Below are positions 22,301 through 34,586 of a stretch of DNA of 64,000 bases, piece after piece. The position numbers and the translations under genes were made by a program. Below the pieces are notes generated by a model. That model was not told the DNA's origin. It saw nothing but the letters and a program-made list of their open reading frames with translations, and did no database searches. The stretch is from Metarhizium brunneum (lineage: Eukaryota; Ascomycota; Sordariomycetes; Hypocreales; Clavicipitaceae), in contig NC_089425.1 of the NCBI RefSeq assembly GCF_013426205.1, positions 4,154,001 to 4,218,000 of the forward strand, written 5' to 3'. How positions within the stretch are numbered: the first letter of the stretch is position 1; every line of letters begins with the position of its first letter.

Positions 22301-25300
22301 TATCCAGTCGTTCTGGGAGTATGAAAAAGTCAAAAGAAGCACGGATCAGATACTCACCAACTTTTGTACCCACGGCATCGTCGTTGAGGACGAGCAGGTA
22401 TCCACCATCGGCTACCGCTTGTCGTGCCCCTTCGAGGGCTTTGACGAGAGCAGTGGTGATGGTGGAGGCTCTCAGTATCACAATGTCAAACTTCTCGTCA
22501 TCGGCAACAGAAGCAGTAAGGCAGTCTGCCTCATGGACCACGTGAGTCACATTTGTTTCAGAAGTGTACTTCTCTCTGAGCTCAAGAGATGCCTTGTGAG
22601 CTGGTGCCGATAAAGTATATGCGCAGCCCTCAGCTATGGGACCGGAGAGCTGGCGGAGGCCATCTAGCCACAGACTACGCGCAGTGTCCTGTTGTCCCTC
22701 CTCGTAGAGGACTTCAAGTATCTTGCTCGTCGGCTTCCCATGAGCCATGATGGAAACGGCCTTGGCGACGGCGGCCATCGGCGCCGTGTTGGAGGTGGCG
22801 GCTGCAGACATGACAGCCGAGAGCTGTTCCGGCGTGAGGAAACTGGCATCCTGTGCCCATTGAACTTGAGTGAAGACGTGAGGCGCGTCCGCGCTCGCAC
22901 TGATGGAGTGATATCTGAGCCCCTGCAGGTGGAAGAGAGTTTGGTTCGAGCCCTCGGCATAGGTGCGAATGTCGCTGTAGAACCTCTTGTTATCGTCGGG
23001 GCGGCCAACGCCACTCCACATGGCCTCTGAGGCTACGATGCCCCGTTCAACGTGGTCGGGCTGTTGGAAGATGACAAGGTTGTCAATGAGACGAGGCGGC
23101 ATCATTGTGTCCAAGGCCGAGCGATGGCCGCGGTTGAGAGCAACCGTGGCAATCTGGAGGCAGCCATCGATGGCTGTGGGATGCATGGCGTATTTGCTCT
23201 GGGGATAGCGCGATGGCGGCGTGTCCAGCTTGATAATGGCTCGGCAGTTTCGCGCATCAGCCTTGGCCTCGATAGACTGGCAGGGTTGAAAGGCCGGGCC
23301 GAAGAAGTATCCAACGTCTCTCATAGCTTTATACCACACGGATCCTGGAACGCCAAATTTCAAGGGGCCGACATCGTCAGCCGTCGCAACGTGGCGGGCA
23401 TGTTCTCCGATGGACACCAAGCCCTTGCAGTGCTCCTCCAGAGCGCCGTTGCCGTCCTTGGGAATGGACGATATGGTGAACTCGTGCCAGGTCTCCTTGG
23501 TGCTGGAGCACGGCTCCAGCGAGAGCACCAGCTTGGTACCGGCATGTTCGTTGAGCGTCAACATATGGGGGAACGCGACGTTGCGCAGCTTATACGTCTG
23601 GTCCACGACGGCGGCATCGTCGGGAATGGCCCCCAGCACCTTGCTTTTCTGATACATGGCTTCGATGGCCATGGCGATGTAGCCGGCGGCGGGGAAGATG
23701 ATGCTGTCGCCCAGCGTATGGTCCTTGAGCCAAGTCACGTCGCTCACGCGGAGGTTGTTCTTCCAGATGGGCCGCGTCCATGGGGTCCCAAGGATCTTGC
23801 TGCCCAGCAAGTCGTGGTGCACAAACTTGCGGAATCTCCAGTCGGAGCTGGACTCGCTCTCGTGCCAGTACTTTGTCGAGTGATCCCACTGGTAGTTGGG
23901 CAGGTCCGACACAAATGTGGGAGGGTCCGGCAGGCCATCGTCGTTGAACGGCGCCAAGCTGATGCCCGAACCGGCGTTGAAGAGCTTGCCGGCGCATTCG
24001 AGCAGCGTCTGCATGGCCCCGACGCCTCTCTTCCACGCCGACGTGTAATCAAGAGACGTTCCCGCCGCCTTTTGAACCTGGTTGACGGGACCCGAGAGGG
24101 CATTGCTGGGGCCAATCTCGATGAGGTAGTTGATGCCCTCGCTCTCCGCCTGGACCATGCTTGTAACGGCTTGGCTGAAAAGAACGGGGGAGAGCATATT
24201 CTTGACCCAATAGTCGGCCCCAGGCGACTCCCCGAGGCGCTTGTTTATGGTGGACGAGAACATAACCGTGCCCGTGGGGGCCGATCGAGTCTCCCACTCG
24301 ACGTGTCTCTCCAACAGCTCCATGTACGCATCGGAAGCGGCATTCATATGGCGAGAGTGATAGGCAGAATCCACCTGCAGAAGGCGAGCAAAGTGTCCGT
24401 CGTCTTTGATCCTTTGCCCCAGCTGCTCCAGCTCCGACCTGAGACCCGACACGGTGATGCTCTGGGGGCTGTTAAAGCAAGCAATTTGGGCCGAGGAGCC
24501 ATCCAAGTACTTTTGGGCGGTGTCGGGTCCCAGGCCGACAGCCATCATCCCGACGGGGGCGGCGTGCTCGACCGCGGACGTGGCCTTTCCACGGTAAAAG
24601 GCAATTTTGATGGCCTGCTCGGGGGTCAACAAGCCGGCGGCCACGGCCGCGGCAATCTCGCCCGAGGAGTGGCCAGCGACGGCGCGACAGGACACACCGG
24701 CGGCGTCGAAAATGGAAAGAATGGCCAGCTGCAGGGCTGTGACGAGAGGCTGGGAGATTTCGGGGAGCCTCATGTGGTCCGGGGAGCGAGGGCCGGTGAG
24801 CTCGTCATAGAGCGTCCAGGCTGGGGCCCCGTACGACTTTTGCAAGACGTCGTCGAGTTGCTTGACCGTCTTGGCTGCGACGGGGAAATTTGCCAGCAGC
24901 TCTCGGCCCATCTCGGGCCACTGGGCGCCCTGGCCGGAGAATACGAAGGCAACAGAGAGTGGCTCGTCACGCACATGGTCTGTCTCAAAGGCCTCTGCGT
25001 CGAGATAGTGGTCGGACGCCAGGACAAAGCCACGGTGGTAGTGGCGAGACCTGCGCTCGCCGAGGGTATACGCCAGATCCCGTTGCTGGACGCACACGCT
25101 GGGATCCGAGAGGTGCTTGTCCAGCGCGGAGAACTGGCCCTGCAACGACTTGTCGCTGTTGGCGGAGAGCACCATGATGCGCTGCCTCTGGTCAAGCTGC
25201 TCCTCCTCGGCGACGGCAAGACGGCTCTGGTCGTGATACGATGAGACATGATGGCGCGGGAAGCCCTTGGCCTCGTCGACAATAGCGTGGGCATTGGAAC

Positions 25301-26828
25301 CACCGTAACCAAAGGAGTTGATGCTCGCTCGCCGCAGGGACACGGCGGGCCAAGGGGTGGCGGTCCGAGAGGTCCAGATACGCAGCTTCTCAAAGTCAAT
25401 CTTGGGGCTTGGGTCGACAAAGGTCGGGTTGCCGGGAATCACGTCGTGCTCCAGACTCAGGACCGTCTTGATGAGCCCCGAGAGGCCGGCAGCAGGTTCC
25501 GAGTGGCCGATGTTACTCTTGACAGACCCGATGCGCAAGGGCCGCTCCGGAGACTGGAACTCGGTGAAGACGCTGGCGATGCCGCTGGCCTCGATGGAGT
25601 CGCCGGCGCGCGTGCCCGTGCCGTGGAACTCGACGTAGCTCGTCTGCGCGAGGTCGCGGATGCCGGCGTTGCGGTACGCCTGGCGAATGGCGGCCGACTG
25701 CGCCACGGGGTTCGGGCTCGCAATGCCGGCCGTCCAGCCGTCGCTATTGGTCGCCGTGCCCCGCACCACGGCCCGGATCGGGTCCTTGTCCCGGATGGCG
25801 TCGGCGAGGCGCTTCACGTAGATCATGTTGACGGCCTCGGCCTTGATGTAGCCGTCGGCCTTGGCGTCGAACGTGTGGCACTTGCCCGATAGAGAGGCCG
25901 CGCCGTTGGCTCCCATGTAGTGGTCCATGACGTGCTCCGGGCTGCAGTACAGATTGGCACCGGCGACCACGGCCGACTCAATCTCGCCCGTGTGCAGGTA
26001 TTTCATGGCCAGGTCAAGACCGATCAGGGTGCCCGAGCAGGCTGTGTCGATGGTCATGCTGTCGAGGGCAGGGTTAGTTCAAGGGGTCTGCGGACTCTTG
26101 TTCCCTTTCTCTGCGACGTGGTCGACGTACCTGGGGCCCTTCAGGTTGAAGGAATGGCTGATGCGGTTGCTGAGCATGGTTCTGCCCACGCCCACAACCG
26201 TGGCCGACGCGCGATTCTCGGGATCGCGAGCTTGCATGTCGCCATAGTCGCTGGCAAAGGAGCTCACGAAGCACCCGACTCGGGCGCCATCGAGCTGCTC
26301 CATGGTCACTCCGGCGTTCTCCAGACCCTCGTAGACAACCTCTAGAAGCTGTCGCTGTTGGGGGTCCATGGAAGTGGCCTCGACCCCCGAGAGGTGGAAA
26401 AACTTGGCGTCAATGTCGGCCGGGTCGACGCCTTGAAGGAACATGCCGCCGGGTGACGCCATGGTCTGTGACTTGAGAGAACCGTCGTAGTGTGTTGCGA
26501 GGTCATATCTGGTGCCTGGGGGGGTATTGATAGCGATCTTGCCATCGAGCAGGAACTGCCAGAACTGCTGGGGGTTGTGGCATTGATCCGGTAGACGGCA
26601 TGCCATGCTTACAATTGCTACTGGTGTCTGGACACTTGGGTCCGCCCTGGGACCATGACCGTCGCTCCTCGTTGCGGCGGCGCCCAAGAGGCCATGTCCG
26701 TTTGTGCCGTTTGTATGATTCGACCCGTTGCTGGGATAGGACCCATTCGAACGGCCATGGTCCATGTGTCCGGCTTGGCCATTGGTGCCATTGGCAACGG
26801 AGGCTTGGATATTTTTGACCTGTGTCAT
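19365..26828 (-). CDS. Highly reducing type I polyketide synthase (KS-AT-DH-degenerate MT-ER-KR-ACP)
   Basis: Exons 26828-26131, 26058-22358, 22282-21904 and 21822-19365 join in phase to 2411 residues. KS: active-site Cys240 in DTACSGT, His378 in EFHGTGT and His418 in NIGH. AT: GQGAQW and Ser697 in GHSSGE. DH: His1013 and Asp1197 (HPTAIDG); the usual HxxxGxxxxP motif has Asp in place of Gly. The region between DH and ER has a methyltransferase-like outline, but motif I reads ILEVLYEEG and lacks the glycine-rich SAM loop, so C-methylation is probably lost. ER: SASGGVGL near 1850. KR: GGFKGLCG near 2055 and Tyr2196. ACP: phosphopantetheine Ser2369 in GVDSL. There is no thioesterase or reductase, so chain release must be in trans. 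The product is a reduced polyketide of unknown length. Confidence 0.95.
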
Positions 26829-28351
26829 GATGCTACAGACTGAGGAGAATGGAGCTCAAAATCAGACGGAATCTTAATTCTTGAGAGTAGTGCAAGTGAT
26901 GGATGGAGGGGCCAGAGTAGACGCTAACGGGACGGTGTTGAGATAGGATGGATTTCTGTCCTCTATCTGTCTTTCTTTCAAGTGAAGGGAACTCTTTCCT
27001 ATCTTATAAACAAGTCCATGCCGTGTGCCGGTACTAAGTAGAGTACTGATGGACACATAGGGTGGTAATCCGATATCTGACAAGAGCCATCTCGACCAAA
27101 TCCACCTTCCTTTCACTGTCGAGCAAAAAGCGACTTGCATGTATTGAGAGAGGCAAAGTCAATAGTGGCCAAAATACCCAAGGTGCCGTTTGCGCAGAAA
27201 CTAGCAACGCGTGTCGTTTCTCGGCAACAATGCGAATCAGGATGTGTCTACGACTGCCAAGACGCTCAACTGCAGCCAAAGGAAGCTTTCATGTGGATAT
27301 CAGGTGGCGGATGAGCCAGGGTTGCTGGGATGCATTCTATGTGGATGAGAACATGGGAAAGGGGTGGGAGTATTATGTGTACCCTGTCAAGGGGCAGAGG
27401 CTACTTATGTCTACATTGATACATGTAGGCGCCACTGAGCTGTGGCCAAGATCTGGATATCGCGGGTATTCCGCCAAGGGCCGCTACTGGCGGAATTTTT
27501 GGCTCCATGGCTCAACCGTCAACCCGATAGCAGGGGAAGCTTTAATGGAATAAGCCGGTGATGCCGGGTGCGCTCGGCTGATGCAGATGGTGGGCGCCGC
27601 CACCAAATGAATATGCCGCAACCTATCCCAAAGAATTGGCTTTGTTGCTAGATGGCCAGCTTCTCGAGAGCTTCAAATCCCGGCCCGATAACATGGCCGC
27701 ACAAAACCATGCCGCAAACCCCACGATGTCGTTGCACCAAACTCTTTACGTTGTCCCACGTCAGCGGAAACGTCCCCATCCCACGTCAGCATCCTACATC
27801 AGCCAGAGCAACAGGACCTTTTGACGACCCGCCTCTTCCACAGCTTTTGCTTCCCCGCATTTGTTACGTCTGTCTACAATGAGGCTGCCCGGTGGCGCTC
27901 CGCAGGTGTCCGTAGCTGCTGTGGGAGATAGTAGCATGCATTTCGTGTGAACATGACCCAAATATGACTAAACTAGGAAATGAAAAATTACGGATAACAT
28001 GGAAGGCTTGTGGTGCTGCGTGATACATGAGATTCTGGGCTTGCGCGGGAGAAATAATACTACTGGGAAACTTTAGTTTACGCCGGCCTAGAGAAAACAG
28101 GTTTAACAATGTAACCTCTTAAGAAAGAGACTAAAATAAAGCTGCCTTCACATACTTTGAAACTCCATCCAATACCGGGACAGATGTACTAAATTTCGCG
28201 TCACTTGAGTGAGAGTCCTTGAGTCTAACGAGAAACAAGCGTTTCTACAAAATCTACCAGCTCAAAACTGCAGCTAATACAAGACTACTGGCAGCAAAAC
28301 ATATGTGGCTCACATGAAGCCTTCACGAAATGCTCCTGAACTGCATCCATT
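26829..28351. other. Intergenic between PKS promoter and the GPI7-like gene, no gene seen
   Basis: A 163-codon plus-strand frame at 27062-27553 has no recognisable domain and overlaps the likely PKS promoter; I do not call it. No repeat was noticed. Confidence 0.5.
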
Positions 28352-31300
28352 TCACCGCCTACCATTGATGAGAAACCACAAGCACGAGCAGCCCAGGCAG
28401 TTCATCAGAAACTGGTGGAAAAATGCCCATAGAGATGCATTTATGAATTTTGGCGCAAACACATCCCAGAGATTTTCATGACCCCAGGTGCATAAGCAGG
28501 CCAAGGTAAGCGCCAGAGAGCTCAGGCCCGAGAACATAGTGTGAAGGGCCAAATACTCAAAGTACGGAGATTCGCCCGCTTCCGCTCCGGCTTTCATTGT
28601 TCCATTTGCCTTGGTTTCAGATGTCGCCGGCGTATGTGTATCGCCACGATGAATCTTGGCCTCCGACTCTTGCCACTTGACAAGTCTCTTTGATGTTGAC
28701 TGTACTCCACGGGAACTCGCGGCGTCTCCGTTTTGTGTCCCCGTGAAGGGCTCTTGTTTCGTCTCAGCCCACGATGTCAAGAGACGTAGGCCGGCAAACA
28801 ACCACCAAACAGGGCCAACCCAATTGCTCAAGACGGTTTGCAGCATGACGCCAACCACACTGGATTCACCAAGTCCGTTGAACCCATTCAAAAGGTCGAG
28901 AGTGGCGATGGAGTTGCTTCGCCCCATGCTGTAGAAGGCGCTCTGGCCCAGTAGTAAAACCGTTGTTGCCGTTTCAATAGGTGACGGGTTCATTTTCACT
29001 GCAACCAGCAAGAAGACGGAGTTAAATTCAAGTTTTGTGACTACATTGGTGCGTGAACACAAGGGAGTTGGGACGACGTACTCAAGACCTGAAGCTGCCA
29101 GTCGAACATTAAAAACAAGGGAAGGTTTTTGGGTCGCGTCTGCGATCGGAGGTACAAGTTGAACAGCTCAACGACTTTACTGATGGTATCTTCGAAAGCA
29201 GGTCAACGTTTGGCTGCCAAGCCTGGGCTCAAGTAAATGCAAACGGTAATGTTCAGTTGGTGACTCACCTGATGGGGCAGGGCTGTCCCCAAATCGATGA
29301 TGCAGCAGGTAGTAGACCAGGCAACTCAAGAGCCCTGTCCAAAAGGCCTTCAGAAGACGGTCTTGCCTCAGGGTGGCCATGAAGTGCTGCGCATGATGAG
29401 ATGCGAAGCCCAGCAGCTCCGGGTTGAAGTCATGCGTCGACGAGAGCTTGAAGACGACGGCGGCCGCGCACAGCGCCAGCGCCGCGCCAAAGGCTGCGTG
29501 TCGACCCAGTCCTGCTCGCAGGTTTTGCGCAATCGACATGAGAGCAGACGTGTGGGACAGCAGCACTGGAATCCAAAGAGCCACGGGGTTTCGAAAGATG
29601 AAATCGTCCATGCGCTCAGCGATCGAGTACTTGGTCCCATTCTGGTTGACGCACTGACTCAGGAACTGGAGAGCCACGAGGCCTGCAAAGGGAATAAAAG
29701 CGCGGTCCGGTCCGCGGGCCCTAGATCCAGGTAATACCGGTATTAGAACTCGTTATTCGTTGTCAAGTGGCAGCGGCAGGCCTCGTGAGGAAACAAACCT
29801 TGTAGACGCAAGATATACAAGCCATGCCAGCGAGCCCCAATACCAGTAGTGATGTTCCTCTTCGACGAGCCATGGGATGAACATGGTCGCTGCGTGGGTG
29901 GCGGTGGCGGCAAATAAAGGCCACCTCGTCAAGTCGAGCGAGATAAAACTCATACATGTGAATGCCACAGCCGTCATCAGAAAGGCAATACCGATGAGAA
30001 GTCGACCGAGACTAACGTTGTCGACGGATATGCTCAAGAGCTTCTGGGCCACTTTGGCAAACTAATTGACTCGACGCGTTAACAAGAGAAGAAATGACAA
30101 CATGGCTTGTCAGAAATGCACACATACCTCGTAGATGGAGCTCTTCAGCATTCCTCTAGCCTCATCCCCCGGCGCAGTCTGCCAATCCTTCTCAGCCTCC
30201 AGCACAGCATCCCAGAGGCACATGGCACGCCCAAACTCGCTGCTGTGCGCCTCACAGTCGGTGTAACTTGCGTCTCCAGACGAAGAGGCATGTGATGCAA
30301 TGCCGTGTTTCGAAGAAGCCAGAGCGCCACGAAGCTGCCTGGCATTTTCTACCAAGAAGTCGGTAGCTGCGTCGTCGTCCCCCATCGCAGACAACAGCTC
30401 GGGTATGAAGATTCCTGCGTTTCTTTCCGGTATGGAAAACCCCAACAGTCCAGAAAGCGAGGGCACAATGTCAATCTGGCTGACGGTAGAATAGTACAGG
30501 TAGTCCCGTGCGACGGCCGCCGGAGAGTCTCGCCGCGTCGACGTGGTCCCCCGCAGCCGCGGTGATATAAAGACGGTGGCGGCGGCCAACTCCTCGGGGA
30601 GACGCCCGCCGTGGTTGCCCTGCGCCGTCATGCCGTGGTCGCCGAGGAGGATAAGCAGCGTGCGCTCCATGTGCACTGCCGTCTCCAGCGTCCTGTAGAT
30701 GGACTCGACGACGGCGTCCATTTCCAACTGCTTGGGCCGCATGTGAGCGGACCTCGGCCCTCCCATGTGAGCGATGCAGTCGAGGCCGAGGTAATGCAGA
30801 ACGAGCGCCGCCCAGTCGTCGCGCGCAAGCTCCTCGGGGAGATGCCTCGTGACGTTGGCGTCGACGTTGGTGAGGCCCGGGACGTGGAAAGACGAAAAGT
30901 CCTCCTTGCGGTCGAAGACGTCGGGGTACAAGTCCACCCACATCTCGATGCCGTAAAACACAATCTTGTTCTTGTCCTGGCGGGAAGCCTTGAGCCGCGA
31001 CAGCCAGGTGTCTTCGCCGTCCAGGCGCATGGCCTCGGGCGAGTTGGCCACGTTGAGCCAAGCGTCAAGGAACGACTGGCTGGAGCCTTGGGTCAAGGCC
31101 TTGATACGAGAGACGGTGAGAGTCGGCATGGCGGCAAGGGCTGTAAATGGGATGGCCGCTCCAGACCGTATGAGACTATACCGTCATGTCAGCGCATAGC
31201 ACTGTCTTGTCATCTTGGGTGGAAAACGGTCATGCCGGCTTGTTTACCTCTGCGTGAAGGGAAAGCCACTCTCCTGGGCAAAGACAAAATCACTATCACC

Positions 31301-31579
31301 TCCAGAGTCAGTTGTTGAGATTCGCCAGGCTGGGCTCCGGCAGGAGCAGACTTGCCTTCTCAGTGCGTCAACGACCATGAAGATGACCTTGTCAAACGGT
31401 GGTGCGTTATGACGGTAAGGGCTCGGCGCTGGGTGGTGCATTGCCTCATCACCACCTTGGGCGACCCTCGGTCGACTGCGAAAGAGGCCGGTCATGAAGA
31501 TGAGCATTCCCAGAGGAATCATGAGGTTTGATGCCAGCAGCAGCAGCCGGCTGCGCTTCTTCCTGAACATGATGGGCAT
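28352..31579 (-). CDS. GPI7: GPI ethanolamine phosphate transferase 2 (GPI7/LAS21-like)
   Basis: Seven exons: 31579-31356, 31292-31248, 31175-30128, 30061-29799, 29720-29269, 29189-29082, 28998-28352; 928 residues. The first intron starts with GC (GCAAGT), a rare but accepted donor, required for the frame. An N-terminal membrane anchor is followed by an alkaline-phosphatase-fold lumenal domain: metal-site Asp71 in MVVDALR, Thr residues at 108/110 in PTLT, LGLDCIAH and GDHGM. The C-terminal half has multiple hydrophobic helices. The yeast enzyme adds ethanolamine phosphate to the second mannose of the GPI anchor in the ER. The segment that I expect from memory to read YGDDTW reads YGIEMW here, suggesting a divergent copy. 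It lies inside the PKS neighbourhood. Confidence 0.9.
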
Positions 31580-32588
31580 TCTGAGCGACAAGTGTAGCCG
31601 GCAAGAGGCGAGCCAAGTTGTGGGATGAAGCAGCGATGTCTTGCGGCTGGACGGGACGAAATCAAGTCAGTCCTGCCCATTGTCTGCTTCTTGTTTAATC
31701 AGCCTCTCCAGGCATTTGGATACAGCGGAGGGAGACTTGTCAAGAGACCAGACTCTATTCGTCAAGTCCTAGATAGGTAGGTAGTCAAGGTACACTGCAT
31801 CCACGAATGTGTCATGACGCCGGCATCGTGCATGTGTGGTTGTGGTCAATACCACCACTCCCTTTGTCCACGTCCCTGCACGCCCAAACCAAGAACAAGA
31901 AACCGGCATAAATACGACATCTGGATCCTACAATGTAGCTACCTGGCTGTTCGCACCCTACCACGGTACCACGGCCACCCCCAAACTCATCTCCACTCCA
32001 GATGTCACCCACATACAACCGAGTTGTGTGAACAACACCCCGGGATATCACAATGCCTTGCGTGCCGTTGCTCGCAATTCCATCAAACTCTTTCACGGCC
32101 CAATTTCGGTCATAACGAGCCTCCGCCAATGTAAAAATTTACCGTGCGTGTAAGCGCTATTCGTGTGGAAACCGATACCAGGGGTCTCAGTCTTTCGTGT
32201 GCTGACGTGGAGAGTTGACGTGGCTATTGGGCCAGTTACGGCTCAATATGACAGTTGACAACTTGTACACCCAGGACATTCTATAACAAATCGTACAACT
32301 ACTTGACACATTACAACCAACGGTGACGGGTAATTTCAGCATAATATGGCGTAGCGGCTGAAATGAGACACACAAGGCCAGTGGCAAATGCTTCGTGTTT
32401 GCAGCTCATGATCATCACTCCCATTTACATGCACATTCACACGCGTTTTATCAAATGGCTTGTTCTCTTTTGAGTGTTTCTCGTTCCAAGATGACGTGTA
32501 CATTATGATTTGTCGCCTCTAGTAATTACAAGCATATGGTCCTACGCAAGGGCCTTGGTTTGAACTTTGCACCCTTTGCCAGTGATCT
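31580..32588. other. Intergenic, 1 kb, no gene seen
   Basis: Overlapping frames of about 105 codons on both strands at 31812-32153 have no domain signature and mostly lack an ATG start. The segment is otherwise promoter of the GPI7-like gene and 3' flank of the hydrolase. Confidence 0.5.
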
Positions 32589-33643
32589 CTAGGCCGGTGC
32601 AGGAGACACCACCACCCGGCCGGCAAGGACGTCCTGGACAAAGAGCACCTGTGCCTCGTTGACATTCTCGCGGCGTGCGTTGTCCAGAATGTCCATGTGC
32701 GTTGCGCCATCGGCCACATGGAGCCTTTTCGGGGCCGGCAGCGCCTCGAAATGGGCAATTTGCTTGTCCGTGCCGATCAAGTCGTCGTGCCGCGCAACAG
32801 CAAACAGGACCGGCTGCGTGATCAGCTTCCACAGATGGCGCGAATCCCACATCAGCATGTAGCGATAGGTGCCTACGGTGGTGCGGTTGACGTGGTGAGG
32901 CGCCAGGGCAGCTCGCAGCACGTCGGTCTCGTTGTAAGCCTCCAGCATGCGCATGACGCTGCCTCGCTCCAGGCCCGGGTCGAAGCCGGCCGGGTTCTCG
33001 CCGCGGCCGTCCAGCATGGGCACGTTGTAGGGCGCGTTGCCCTTGATCTGCGACTCGCGGTCCCGCGCCGCCTGGGCCAGGACCTGGCGCATCTTGACCA
33101 TGTTGTGCGTGGGCTCCGTCGCCGGCGACACGGCGATGACCCAGCGGGCTCGCGGGTCCAGCGCCGCCCCGGCCATGGCCACAGTGCCGCCCAGGGACAT
33201 GCCCCAGACGCCGACGCCCTGGCGACGGTCGACGGACCGGTGTGACAGCAGGAACGTCATGGCATCGCTCATGTCGTCCACTTGCACCGACGGGTTGATG
33301 TTGTTGCGAGGTTCGCCATCGCTCCTCCCCACGCCTCGAGGGTCGTATGCCAGAGCTGTGATGCCCGCTGCCTGGAACGCGGCCGCCGTAGTCGGCATAC
33401 CGAGCATCTCCGTGGTGGCATTGAACTGGAGCCGTCATCGTTAGCCGCCAGAATGTCAACATTGAACGCATGTGTTAGAGCGGGCGCCAAGGCTGACGGG
33501 GACCATGTGGCTGGAGGGGGGGAGAGTCAACCTACACCTGGGCTCATGACCACGCCAGGTCCCCTACTCTGGGCAGGGTAGAGATAGCCGCGAAGCAGGA
33601 CCCCGTCTACCGTCTTGAACTCGACCTCTTGGCGCTGGGCCAT
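32589..33643 (-). CDS. Alpha/beta hydrolase, polyketide transferase/release type
   Basis: Exons 33643-33536 and 33425-32589 (110-nt intron) join in phase to 314 residues. The protein opens with EVEFKTVDGVLLRGYLYP and has SPGFNATTEM and YDPRGVGRSDG, the pattern of DltE/Xpp-like fungal hydrolases that includes polyketide-transferase proteins of the Af380 kind. The nucleophile elbow GMSLGG puts the catalytic Ser near residue 113; a late His in DGATHMD is the likely general base. No signal peptide is present. In HR-PKS pathways without a release domain, such enzymes offload or transfer the acyl chain. Location about 6 kb from the PKS, next to the P450 and transporter, fits that role, but function is inferred. 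Confidence 0.85.
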
Positions 33644-34586
33644 GTCGTGTATGGGCGCAGACTGTATTAGAGTGCGAATCTCAGCCGACAGATGTCAAAT
33701 GGATCGTGAATTCTTGTTTGCGAGCGTAAAAACGCCAATCTCCAAACGTCAAGTTCTCCGGCACGGAGTTTCCCAGTTTATATGTGGCGCGATAAGGCAC
33801 GGCACAAGTCTTGGGTATCGCAGCTTACTCGCCTTCGTAAGGATGACATGGCCCCCATCGTCTCTCGTTGCCTTGTTGGTTTTTATTCCCTGCCTCCCTC
33901 TCCGACTTGTAAGCGGGTTTGAAAGCGAATCCAGCGTCACCCAACGACGACTCCTTGCCCACGTACATTTATCGAAGTCACGCGAGCTCTTACTGTTGTT
34001 GCTCCTGGCCGCTTATGTGGGCCGCCATGGAAGCCTTTTCTAGCGCTGACGGCACACGTCGCCTCCCTATTTGGGCAGGATGAGCCCCACATGGGCCTGC
34101 GCTAGTCGCGGTTGCGGACCGCACATGTGCACCAGACAGCACATGGAATCAAACCTGGGGCGGCACGGCATCGTGCCCCAAAGTACCTACCCTGCAGGAC
34201 CGGGGGGCGTGTCCTTAGCAATACGCAGCACCAGACCCTTGTGTGTCAGCAAGGGACCGAGGCAGAGGGCGAGAGAGCTGCAACGATTAGAAATAGATTG
34301 TATAAGAGCCAACACGATTTTCCATAGGCCAGATGTAAGTAAAGTTATTTTTACCAAGTGCTTATCTGTCAGCGCTAAGACATCTGACTCGACGACGCCG
34401 TTCCTCTATTCCCAACATGCTCTGGTAAGCAACGACTAGAGCAACGCGTACATTCAACTCACGTGTTCCCGTTACCCCCTTGCCCGTCCTCTGTCTTTCG
34501 ACCATTATAGTCTTCTGCTGTCTCTTATTGTTAGTGGCGACACACTTGTCATTGCCCATCATCAATGCCCCTCTCATCCTTACACC
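33644..34586. other. Divergent promoter region between hydrolase and P450
   Basis: About 0.94 kb between divergent starts. Short frames here have no support. Shared regulation of the two genes from this space is plausible. Confidence 0.5.

Noticed and set aside
23052..25244. 730-codon plus-strand open frame antisense to the PKS
   Set aside because: It mirrors the GC-rich PKS exon, has no domain, and its Gly/Arg/Val-rich composition is that of a codon-bias shadow.
27062..27553. 163-codon frame in the PKS promoter region
   Set aside because: No domain, implausible amino-acid mix, likely regulatory DNA.
30611..31318. 235-codon plus-strand frame antisense to the GPI7-like gene
   Set aside because: Shadow frame without family resemblance.
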